Positions 48,997-59,799 of a stretch of DNA of 64,000 nucleotides are shown in pieces (the stretch's first letter is position 1; each line of letters opens with the position of its first letter). The translations under genes were made by a program, and so were the position numbers. The DNA lies in NCBI RefSeq assembly GCF_963169125.1, contig NC_084794.1:90317018-90381017 (forward strand), read 5' to 3'. The stretch is from Humulus lupulus (lineage: Eukaryota; Streptophyta; Magnoliopsida; Rosales; Cannabaceae). The notes under the pieces are model-generated. The model was not told where the DNA came from and did no database searches. It worked only from the letters and a program-made list of their open reading frames with translations.

Positions 48997-51015
48997 TGAT
49001 AACTCTAGAAATTAGAGTTATTTTACCACATTTTTTAAGTTAAAAATGATTTAGTTCTTAAGTTTTTAATTAAATTATTAAGTTTTAATTACTTTTTGAA
49101 TTTGTTAGCTTCATTTTAATTTTTATAATTATTTTGTTGTAAAATTTTATATATATTTTTGTATATAAATAAATAAATGGGTATTGTTGAACTTAAATGT
49201 TAAATTAAGGTATAATTAATATTTTCAAAGAATTTATATGAATTATTTATAATTGAAAATATTTTATCATGACTTAATTTATATTCATTTTGTAGGAAAT
49301 GGTTTTATTTTTGGTTCTTGAAGAGCCAAGAAAGAGTGAAGAAAAGAAAAAAAAAAGAAATAAAGAGAAAAAAGTGTTAGTTTTGAAGGGATGAAGCCCA
49401 CCTGCCAGGCCCAGCTATTGCTCCAGCCCACCTGGCCTCCTGCTCATCAGCACCTGGGCCCGAGCCCAGCCAGCTGAAGACTTCCAGCAATGCCTCAGCA
49501 CCCAGCCGAAGCAATCCACCACTCCTTCCCAGCATCTACTCCAAGTCTCCTTTAGCTCATCATGCCGCTAGCTGTCCCATGTGCATCAACCTGAAGCTAA
49601 AGCAGCTCACGGTTCAATCCCTTCACCCAGCGCCTACCTCAATTTCCAGCCAAGACTCAGCTTTCCCTCTGCCCAGCCGAACCACTTCAGTAGCCATTTG
49701 GGCCAAATTCTCCAGGCCCAATAGTAATCCAAAGCAGCCCACGACCAAGCTTCTCGCCCAGGCCCGCCTGGCCCAATCACACTCCAATGCCCAGCTGAAA
49801 CCCACATTTCCACAGCCACAAAAAGACCAAAAAATTATGTTTTTATTCCCAATGTTTTTCACTCAAATATCAATTCACTCTTCCCTATTTTTTTTTACCT
49901 AAGTCAACATTCCTAATTCATTTTTTTACCATAGCTTTTCACTAATCTTTTACCCAACCAAACATTTCATTTTTCCAATACTCTTACACTTACTCTATTT
50001 ATCCTACCACTTCCCAACACAATTAAATTAATCAATTTATATATTTTAATTTGATTAATTTAATCTCCATATTTTGTCTATAAATAGAGTCTTGTAAGAC
50101 CATTTGGGGAGCTCTTCTTCATTTTTTCAACCTCTCCTACACTTCATATTTTCTCTCTTCTTTTCACTATTTTCTCTACCATTTTCATCTTTTGAAGAGC
50201 ATGTCAAGTATGTTATTTTGTAATTTTTATTGCAATCTAGTTATGAGCTTCTAATCTTTTTTCAAGATTATTAAGATGATGATGAAGCAAAATGTAACTA
50301 GATAGTATTTTTTGTTGTATGTTGATTTCCCATTTGTACAACATTGTTTATGGATTTTTCTATCAAAGATATGCATTTTTCATCTAGTGTTGATTGTTAA
50401 AGCATATTACACTTAGTTCTTCATTATGCAAAAATATGATATTCTTTTATTAAATGTTTTTCATTAAATTGTTCACATCTAATTCTTAGAGCATAAGTAT
50501 CATATTTTGCCTAAACATAATCTCTTTGATTTTTTGTAGTTTCATTAGGTTGTAACACAACTAATGCTTAGAAATTATATCTTATATAAGTGAAGAAAAA
50601 TCCTACATTTTTTAAAGTAACTTGTGCTTGAATAGAAAATGTATTTTGGAAAAAGGTATAGTGTGATTTATTTCAACTATATCTAAACATGGGAATCAAT
50701 ATACTTATAAATACTATTGAACTTGCATTTTGTGGATTCTAATATCTTAATAATCTTATTTTACATATCTCATTTGAAAACCATTTTTCTATTTAATCTT
50801 AAATCATTTTATTACTTGTCTTTTATTTTTCTAAAACAAAATCTCATCAAATATTTGGAACTAGGTTAGAATTTTCTTACTTTGTTTGAAATAGTTTCTT
50901 TTGATGTTAGTCAACTCCCATGGGTTCGACCTCGTACTTACATGAACATTATATTCCGAAACGACTCGTGCACTTGCGAGTTTAAATATTAAAACACCCT
51001 CTTTTGGGATCAACA
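48997..51015 (+). mobile_element. Solo LTR (Gypsy, Athila/Tat-like type), 2019 bp
   Basis: TGATAACTCTAG...GGGATCAACA with exact duplication ACGAG at 48992-48996 and 51016-51020. The end (GGTTCGACCTCGTACTTAC, GTGCACTTGCGAG) resembles Athila-type LTR ends such as the one at 29740-29818. CTATAAATAG at 50079-50088 is a likely TATA box. A C-rich block at 49400-49800 gives a 107-codon chance frame (MCINLKLKQL...) with low-complexity composition that I do not regard as a gene. Confidence 0.85.
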
Positions 51016-51020
51016 ACGAG

Positions 51021-51470
51021 GCGGGAATTGATTCTACTGCGACGACAGATCGCCAGTGTATGGTCTTCATAAAAAAAAAAAGAGAAATATGTTGTCTATA
51101 GCGACGACATGTCGTCACTATAGAATGCTCAAGGAACTCAACCGCCCAGAGTTGGTTGCATATTTGCACCCCTTATAGCGATGACATGTCGTCGCTATAG
51201 AGTCCAATTTAATCCACTGGTCAGTTATTTTGTACTCTATAGTGACGACATGTCGTCGTTATAGGACCCAAAATAAAATGTGGGAATGTGAACCGCCAAA
51301 AAATTTAAGTCAAATTTCACTTCCTACAGTGACGACATGTCGTTGCTGTAGAGTGCAAAAATAGCACACAGGAGTATTTGTGTACTATTCACTATCCTAC
51401 AGCGATGACATGGGTCTCGCCGTTTGAGTGAAACAGTGCGTTTGTCGTCGCTATAGGATCTATCGATATA
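51021..51470 (+). repeat. CACTA subterminal palindromic repeats
   Basis: Copies of TATAGCGACGACATGTCGTC and variants occur near 51035, 51096-51120, 51173-51200, 51237-51265, 51322-51352 and 51391-51460, with more at 48771, 48872 and 48940-48971 left of the solo LTR. Most are near-perfect palindromes centred on CATG. Subterminal repeats of this kind are the transposase binding sites in En/Spm-type elements; binding here is inferred. Confidence 0.8.
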
Positions 51471-52091
51471 ACTCCCCAACCCGAGCCTTCTTCTTCACTT
51501 TCTCAAAAAAATTATGCAACATACTAGAGACCCGGCGGATTTAAGTCCCCCACCAGCGATCCAATTTATTTCAGGTCAATTTCTTGCCATTTCTTCCTTG
51601 TTTTGGTAATCTAAACCCATTTTATTATTATATTATGGTTTAAAATGTATATTTTTTGTTAGTATATGTGTGTATTTTGTGTTTGGTATAAATGAGAGCT
51701 TGAAATTTTGTGGGTTATTTTTTTTTTGCATATTACTTGTGCCTAGCCCGAGCCTTGAGATTAGATTATTGACATTTGATAACGGTCTAGCCTGACTTTT
51801 GGGTATTGTTTTTAAGTTTTTTATTTTTGATTAAGTGTTAAATTAAGTTTTCAATTGTGTAATTGGTTATTTTATATTGTGTTGAATTTTATTTTTTAGG
51901 TTAGATTTGTATATTTGTTAATTTAATTATATTAGTATTTTTTTTATGGATAGATTATTAATATATTTATTATTTTGATTTAATTAAATATTAGATGATA
52001 TAAAATATTATATGTTATAAAAAAAATGCATATGATAGGTTTCGATATTAGATGATATAATTTTTTTTATTAATATATGTATGTTTGTTTT

Positions 52092-53993
52092 TGTAATGAC
52101 CCACTGATCTAGACTTTTTGGACCATTAAGGAAACTATACATAAAACTTACATTTTTACGAAAATACCATAATTTTATTGAGTAACTTGTAAAATAAGAG
52201 TTACTTACAAATAAATAGAATACTAAGAAGGATATGGGATCCCATTGTCTTTAAAAACAAAACATGATTTAAAATAAAAGACATTACATAAATGGTGCGG
52301 AAAATACATGTAAAAAGACATAAAACAGAAACTACATCCTCGAATCGAATAACGTTCGGCCCCTTGACTCCATTCACCATCGATACACATCCTCTAAGCG
52401 TCACGAATCTTTCCGCCTCTAAAGCTTATTTTCCTGCACATAAAACAAAAAGGAATGAGCCTAATGCCCAGCAAGGAAAATCTAACACATAGTCATAAAC
52501 ATAACTTCATAAGAAACATAAAAACTTAACATAATACATATAACATACACTAATTATAATGGCCATTATTACTTGGGGTCCCATAGACTAAACAAGCATA
52601 TGCTCATGGGATTAGTGGGGTCCTACTAGCTAAGTAGGTCATATGCCCATAACCCATTTGGGGTCTTGTTAGTCATATGGGTCATATGCCCAAGCCTACA
52701 AACATACATGCATACATATCATAACACATTTAACAACATAAAACATAGATAACATAAGCATATAACATATTGATTCTAGCCTATTTTCCTTACCAAAGTT
52801 ACCGAGATGTGTGGACTGAGTTGGGACTTTTTGGAACACTCCTAAAACCATAAGAAAGAGTGAGTCTAAAGAAGAAAGAAGATGAAATGAAAGGGATGGA
52901 AAGACTAAACCATTTGAGAAACATGCTTACCGAAAATTATGTGCTCAAGAACTTAGGTTCCCTAACCAAAATGAAGATTAAGGTTAGAGATTGAGTAGAA
53001 GACTATGAGAAAGAAAATAACATAATACAGAAATGAACTAGAGTTTTGGTTACCTCAAAGACTTGAAAGACCAATCTACTCCTCAACAGAAATACTATAG
53101 AACCTCACTTCCCAAAGTGTTTGATAAGCTTATGATGTTTAAGCTTATGATTTTCCCAAACCAGGTGTTTACACTCTCACACTCACTTAACACTAGCAGC
53201 CTCTAAACTTAGAGCAAAAGGTGAATAATGGCTGGGTACTAGGTCCTATTTATAGAGTTTGGAGATGAAAGGATCTTGATTTTACTTGAATAAAAATAAT
53301 GGCTTTTTAGGTGAAAATCATTTGAATAATCGTTCAGCAGAGGCTGAAGACTCGTTCAAAAGATGCTGGACTGTTGAAGGAGTTTGAATGGCTGAAAGGA
53401 AATGAATTCAAAAGAGTTTGAATTTATGCTGAAGGAGGCGATATATCGCCCCCTGTAGGCGATATATCGCCTGGGCCAGTATGCCCGAGGCGACCGTGCA
53501 TCGTCTCGTGTTTTCCGTATCTACGTGCTGCGATATATCGCCCCCTATAGCTGCGATATATCGGCATACGCTGAATATTTAAACACGAAATTACACATTT
53601 TTAGCTAAGTTTGAATGGAGTAAACAGCCTTGACTAAGCCTTCAACGTATTCAAAGCTGCTGACTGACCCTATAACATTCAAACTTTACTCCTTATTAAA
53701 TTTAGTCCTCAAAAATACTTAATCCTTAATCACCATTCATAACATGTGCTTAAAATCCTATTGGTTGATGTCTAAACCTTATAATATAATCCTTAATTAT
53801 CAGTCATATAATCTAACCTTAGATTATACTTAATATTCTTAAACTATAGGTTAAACTTAGAAAATCTATAAGTACTACTATGAGTGTCCAAATAATTCCC
53901 GGTCTGAACCAAAAATCCACAGTAACAAAGATAATACTAAACATACTATAATACTACTGAACAATTAGCTAAGTAAAGTTCTTGGACTCTACA
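52092..53993 (-). mobile_element. Element D 3' LTR
   Basis: Minus strand TGTAGAGTCC...GGGTCATTACA. It has four exact CGATATATCG boxes at 53439, 53460, 53531 and 53554, and CTATAAATAGG on the minus strand at 53245-53255. The sense-strand purine tract TTAGTAGGGGAGAAT directly precedes it (53994-54008). Confidence 0.93.
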
Positions 53994-54029
53994 ATTCTCC
54001 CCTACTAAAAAGAATTTCGTCCTCGAAAT

Positions 54030-57000
54030 TTACTTACCAAATAACTCCGGATACCGGCCTTGCATGTCCTCCTCCAACTCCCACGGTTCCTCGCATTCAG
54101 AACTATTGCTCCATAGGACTTTGACTATAGGAAAGCTCTTGGACCGTAACTGCTTCATCCCTCTATCTAGGATGCTAATCGGTCGTTCCTCGTAACTCAA
54201 GTCCTTCTGGAGCGCTATCGTATCGTACTTGAGGATGTGAGATGGGTCTGACACATACTTGCGTAGCATTGAAATGTGGAAGACGTTGTGACTATCGGCT
54301 AGTGTTGGCAGTAGGGCTAGTCTATAAGCTACTGGTCCCACTTTGTCCAATATCTCAAAAGGACCTATGAATCGGGGACTGAGCTTGCCTTTCTTCCCGA
54401 ACCGCTTGACACCCTTCATAGGAGATATCTTTAGGAAGACCTTATCTCCAACTTGGAACTCCACATCGCGTCACTTGGTATCCACATAGCTTTTCTGACG
54501 GCTTTGAGCAGCAAGCATACGCTGTCTAATAAGCGCTACTGCTTCTTGAGCTTGTCTAACAGCTTCGGGCCCTAGAAGCTGCCTTTCTCCTACCTCGTCC
54601 CAGTGCAACGGTGATCGGCACCTTCTTCCATATAGCAACTCATAAGGTGCCATTCCGATCGTCGACTGGTAGCTGTTGTTGTACGAGAACTCGATCAGTG
54701 GTAAGTACTTGTTCCATGATCCTCCGAAATCAAGTACACATGCGCGTAGCATATCTTCTAAGATCTGAATCGTACGCTCAGACTGCCCATCTGTCTGAGG
54801 ATGGAAAGCTGTACTAAGGCTTAACTTAGTACCCATAGCTTGCTGTAAGCTTCTCCAAAATCTTGACGTAAATACTGATCCTCTATCTGACACTATCGTC
54901 TTGGGGATTCCATGCAATCGTACGATCTCTTGGATGTAGATGTCTGCATATTGGTGTGCCGTGTATGAAGTCTTAACAGGCAGGAAATGAGCCGACTTGG
55001 TTAGTCTATCTATGACTATCCAAGCGGAATCATGCTGCTTATTCGTCTTTGGCAGACCCGTCACGAAGTCCATGGCTATATTGTCCCACTTCCATTCCAG
55101 TATGCTAAGCGGTTGCAATAATCCTGCAGGCCGCTGATGCTCCGCCTTCACTTGCTGGCATACAAGGCACTTAGATACATACTCCGCTATGTCCTTCTTC
55201 ATCCCTGACCACCAATAGACTGCCTTGATGTCATGAGTCATCTTGGTAGACCCTGGATGAACCGAGTATGGGGTGTTGTGCGCTTCTTCTAGGATCGTCT
55301 TCTTAATACTCTGATCATCTGACACGCATACCCGATCCTTATATCTCAATAAACCTTGACAGGATATTGAGAAATCTGTAGTCTTGCCTTCTCTTACTGC
55401 ATCCATGTGTGCTGCTAGCGAGTCATCATGTCTCTGACCATTCCGTATGTCTTCTAGCAGATTTGATTGGATAGACAAGTTAGCCAGCTTGCCTACAACC
55501 ATTTCTATTCCAGCATTGATAAGCTCCTGCTGTAGCGGCGTTTCTATTCCGGATAAGGCTGCCAAATTCCCATAGCTTTTCCTACTAAGCGCATCGGCAA
55601 CTACGTTCGCCTTCCTTGGGTGGTATAGGATTTCACAGTCGTAATCCTTGACTAATTCCAGCCACCGGCGCTGCCTCATGTTAAGCTCCTTCTGAGTAAA
55701 GAAGTATTTTAAACTCTTGTGGTCCGTATAAATCTCGCACCGTTCTCCGTAAAGATAATGGCGCCAGATTTTTAACACAAAGACCACCGCTGCCAACTCC
55801 ATATCGTGAGTTGGATAGCGTTGCTCATACTCCTTTAACTGACGTGAGGCATAGGCTATCACCTTGTCGTTTTGCATCAGCACGCATCCCAATCCTAGCT
55901 TTGATGCATCACAGTAGACAACGAACTTGTCGTTGGGTGTTGGGACACTAAGTACTGGGGTTGAGCAAAGCTTATCCTTAAGCAACTGGAAGCTTTCCTC
56001 ACACTTATCATTCCAGTTAAACTTTTGTTGCTTCCGGGTCAGGTTGGTGAGTGGAGTGGCTATTTTAGAAAAGCCCTCTACAAACTTTCTATAATAACCT
56101 GCTAGCCCTAAGAAGCTTCTTACTTCTGACGCGTTCTTTGGCCTAGGCCAATCCTTCACGGCCTCTACCTTCGATGGATCTACTGCAACTCCGTCTTTTG
56201 ATATGATGTGCCCGAGGAACGCCACTTGCGAAAGCCAAAATTCACATTTCTTGAACTTGGCGTAGAGTTGATGCTCCTTCAATCGCGTCAAAATCAACCT
56301 CAAGTGTTCCTCGTGCTCTACTTCATCCTTGGAGTAAATTAAAATGTCATCGATAAACACAACGACGAATTTATCCAAGTAGTCCTTGAAGACCCTATTC
56401 ATTAAGTCCATAAACGCGGCTGGCGCGTTAGTAAGACCAAAAGACATAACCAAGAACTCGTAATGTCCATAACGAGTCCTAAAGGCTATCTTAGGAATAT
56501 CTTCTCCCTTTACCTTGAGCTGATGATACCTGGACCGTAAATCGATCTTAGAAAATACAGTCGCGCCTCGGAGTTGATCAAACAAATCATCAATCCGAGG
56601 TAGCGGGTATTTGTTCTTAATTGTTACTTTATTCAGCTCACGGTAGTCTATGCACATACGCATACTTCCGTCCTTCTTCTTCACGAATAGTACCGGAGCT
56701 CCCCATGGTGAATGGCTTGGCCTAATGAAACCCAAGTCTAGGAGTTCTTGTAGTTGCGTCTTTAACTCCTTGAGTTGCGTAGGTGCCATCCGGTATGGTG
56801 CCTTAGAGATAGGCTCGGTGCCTGGTACTAATTCTATCGTGAAGTCTATTTCTCGATTTGGCGGCAATCCTGGCAAGTCATCGGGGAAAACTTCTGGAAA
56901 ATCGTGTGTAATCCGAACATCTCCAACCTTGAGCGGCGTCTCCCTTTCCACGTTCGTTATGCTGGCTAAGAATGCTTGGCATCCTTTCTCCATCATTCTC

Positions 57001-58694
57001 TGAGCTTTGAGAGATGACACTAACGGGGTGCGCAATCCTGAAGCTTGTCCCATGAAGCATCGTCTCTGGCCGTCAGGAGTCTCGAACATTACCTTCTTGC
57101 GTCTGCAGTCGATTGTTGCGCCATGCCGTGCTAGCCAATCCATGCCTAGGATTACGTCAAAGTCCTTGATCACCAGCTCTATCAGGTCTCCTTCTAGTTC
57201 TATGTCCTCAATCTTGATCGGTACGCCTCGTACTATTCGTGATGATAGAACTACTTTGCCCGAAGGCAACTCGGTTACAAACCTAGTTCTAAATCTTTCA
57301 CTAGGTTTGTCTAGTTTTTCTATCATTCCTAACAAAATATACGAATGAGTGGCACCCAAATCAAATAATACATGACATAAGTTATTGAGGATAGAAACCT
57401 GACCTGTGACCACCTTGTTGCTAGCTTCCGCCTCTCCTTGGGTTAAAGCAAAAACCCGAGCAGGAACCATCTTTTCGTCCTTCTTTCCTTCTGACTTTTG
57501 CTGAGGACAATCTCTTTTACGATGCCCTTCTTGACCACCGTTGAAACACTCCTTAGTGTTGGCGCGGCATTCTCCAGGATGCTTCTTCTGACATTTGGCA
57601 CATGGCGGGTATTCCACGTAGCCCGACCTATTTCCCCCATTATTTGGTCGTGCCCTTTTATTGTTGTCCGATTGCTTGTTGTCGGGATGCCTTCTCTTCT
57701 GTCCGTTACCGTTGTTGTTGGACTGACTGTTGCTGGACTGATTGTTGTTCCGACTGGCCTGAGGTTGGCTCTGCTGTCTAGGTTCAGGCTTGCTGGCTTT
57801 TTCTTTACTTACGTTGGTCTGCAACCTTTCTACTTCGATTGCCATCTCAAGAACGTCGGCATATGTAGTGTTTCTTGGATTTTCTAGCTTCACCCCCATC
57901 TCGATCTTCGGGCGAAGTCCTCTAACAAACTTGTTCACCCTCAGATAGTCGGTTGGAACCAACTCTACTGCGAACTTGGCTAAGCGGTCGAACTGACGAG
58001 CATATTCTGCCACTGTTAAAGTACCCTGCTTCAGATTGGTGAACTCCTCAACCCTCGTAGCGAGTACAGCCGAGTTGTAGTACTTTTTGTGGAACAGCTC
58101 CACAAATCGGGTCCATGTCATGGTGGCAACATCATGGGATTGCTGGACCAAGTCCCACCATATCCTGGCATCTTTCTTGAGCAAAGATGAGACGCAGGAT
58201 ATGCGGTCTGCATTACTTAGGTTCATGTGGGCCAGAATTGGCTCCACATTTCTTAACCACTCTTCTGCCTCAAAGGGGTCTGTGGTCCCTTCGAAGTTTG
58301 GAGCGTGCTGCTTGCGGAACCTTTCATACACTGGCTCCACGTGCTGTACTGGATATGGAGCGTAGTTCGTCATAGGCCATCCCCCATATGGACCAACTTG
58401 TTGGGGTGCTGGGGCCATTGGCTGTGGCTGCGGCTGCGGCTGTGGCGGAGGCTGAGGCTGAGATTGAGCCTGTTGGCGTTGTTGCTGCAGAAGTTCCTTG
58501 ACTTGTTGTCGCAGTCTGGCAATCTCTGCAGTGTTGTCAGCTGGCTATGCCGGCGCGTTGCGGCGAGCAGTAGCACGCACTCCCCTTCGGCGAACTGTTG
58601 GAACCGCATTGGTCGCTGGAACATCGTTGGAGGCGTTTGCGTGCGGATCTTCGGAGAGACATCGTAGCAGAGTTCTAACAGTTGAAAGAAACAT
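54030..58694 (-). pseudogene. Element D gag-pol polyprotein, two nonsense codons
   Basis: One frame runs from ATG 58694 to 54030, broken by TAG at 58545-58547 and TGA at 54471-54473. The uninterrupted middle (58418-54471, 1315 codons) holds gag (about residues 35-170), a zinc knuckle [14 protein letters not shown] with Gly for the second Cys (about 291), and protease DLGATHS with Leu for the usual Ser (about 353). Reverse transcriptase is intact ([27 protein letters not shown] about 688). RNase H (YCDASK, YTDHKSL) and integrase (zinc His/Cys about 1048-1085; MDFV, SDRG, SERT with 35 residues between the last Asp and Glu) follow. After the TGA the frame continues with GPFEILDKVGPVAYRL and a chromodomain-like end (VKVLWSNSSECEEPWELEED). 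Both stops fit C-to-T change (CAG, CGA). The Pro/Gln-rich stretch lies before residue 1 of the middle ORF. Confidence 0.92.
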
Positions 58695-58925
58695 GTTAGA
58701 ACTTTTCCTAATAGGCTCTAAGGCAAAAACTTATTCTAAAACAAACATATCTCGGGCTTATTTATTATGACTTCTTATGAAAAATTATATAGGTCTTTAT
58801 TATTATTATAGTGGGTTTCTAAACTTAGAAAAACAAGTCATCTTTATTTTCTAAGTGTGTTTCTAATCATCCTATATGACTTAATTCTCAGTCTCGAAAC
58901 TTATCTTTGTTCCAAAGTTAACCAT

Positions 58926-58986
58926 ATTGAGGGAGGGCTGGGATCAGTAAAATCGTTCCCACTACTAAGGCCCCCTAACTCTCAAT
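58926..58986 (-). promoter_or_regulatory. Leader hairpin shared with Copia-1 leader
   Basis: Outer stem ATTGAG (58926-58931) with CTCAAT (58981-58986). The core at 58959-58980 is identical over 22 nt to 5708-5729 of Copia-1. It lies about 230-290 nt upstream of gag, in sense orientation as in Copia-1. Flanking leader sequence is mostly unrelated. Confidence 0.55.
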
Positions 58987-59180
58987 AAGGAAACCAGGTT
59001 CATTGATTTGTATCCACCCTCACCGAACTTAGTCATTATTCATTTTATTTAGTATTTATTATGATTGCGAAAATAGAATCAAACTCACACATGATATTCA
59101 AATAGCATGTTATTCATTTGGAAAACAATTTCACTTATTACAATAAAAAATAAATAAAATAAACACTAAAAACTTCTAAT

Positions 59181-59647
59181 CTAAAAATCGGGATCTTCTA
59201 CATCCGATCCGTCATCTAACATATCATCATCTATTTGCTCATAATCATCATTATCATGAGCATCGAAACGTCCTATAGGAAGGTTGGTGAGAATCCTATG
59301 TTTTTGCTCATTTGTGAATTGAAACTCAAATTTTGCGGTAAACCTAACTAAGAGGAAATAGTATCTCATTGCTAATGGTAATTCATCCTCTTCATGCATT
59401 TCTTCTCATATTTCTTCTAAAGCTGCTATTACAGGATGGAAATCTTTAAACAACCTAATTACTAATACATATTGTTCCGTTGATCTTAGCATTATTTGTT
59501 TAGCCTCTTGAAGGCCACCTATCTCTTGGTGAAACAAAAGCAACCTTCGAGTGATCCTTTCTAGGGCTCCTATGGTGTTTCTTGGCTCCGTTATTCTTTT
59601 AAAGCCTTAATGGCTCGGATATCTTGGTAGGTTAAAGCTCCGTTCAT
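59181..59647 (-). pseudogene. Extra ORF between PBS and gag of element D
   Basis: The sense-strand ATG at 59647 opens MNGALTYQDIRAIKALK. After one frameshift near 59595 the reading continues ITEPRNTIGALERITRRLLL, EIGGLQEAKQIMLRSTEQYV, then one TGA at about 59403 (CGA-to-TGA type), then MHEEDELPLAMRYYFLLVRF and an Asp/Glu-rich tail (DDYEQIDDDMLDDGSDVEDP) to a stop at 59181. About 155 residues in all, helical and charged, acidic C-terminus. It resembles no gag, pol or chromodomain that I know. Coding constraint is suggested by the long open pieces on the sense strand only. Tat/Ogre elements carry an upstream ORF in this position, but I see no sequence link. Function unknown. Confidence 0.5.
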
Positions 59648-59653
59648 TCTTAA

Positions 59654-59721
59654 CTGAAACATAAACACTAAAATTGTTAGCTATATACATAAGTAAGGTA
59701 ACTTGTAACTTAAACACTTAC
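59654..59721 (-). other. Predicted leader intron of element D
   Basis: Sense strand CCAA|GTAAGTG at 59721 and TTTATGTTTCAG| at 59654, 68 nt, with an AT-rich inside and a plausible branch sequence (GCTAACA). It lies between the PBS and the extra ORF's ATG, 6 nt before that ATG. The length is near the plant lower limit, so splicing is plausible, not shown. Confidence 0.45.
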
Positions 59722-59786
59722 TTGGCAGTCAGATTCGGAGCTTTGAGCATGTGTATCGAGGAGAACTTCATGCGAAGGAACCGTTT

Positions 59787-59797
59787 CTCTGATACCA
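59787..59797 (-). promoter_or_regulatory. Element D primer binding site
   Basis: Sense TGGTATCAGAG, the exact complement of the 3' end of plant initiator tRNA-Met, begins 2 nt inside the 5' LTR end (CATTACA at 59800). Confidence 0.92.
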
Positions 59798-59799
59798 AC

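Noticed and set aside
49579..49902. 107-codon frame (MCINLKLKQL...) as a gene
   Set aside because: It lies in the C-rich block of a solo LTR, has low-complexity Ser/Pro/Thr composition and a poly-T end, and competing frames are open on the other strand.
53400..53580. CGATATATCG repeats read as a CRISPR-like array
   Set aside because: Only four 10-bp boxes with unequal spacing, repeated because the LTR is repeated; a plant context.
56650..57887. Plus-strand frames of 113-129 codons opposite gag-pol of element D
   Set aside because: These are shadows of the strong minus-strand polyprotein frame.
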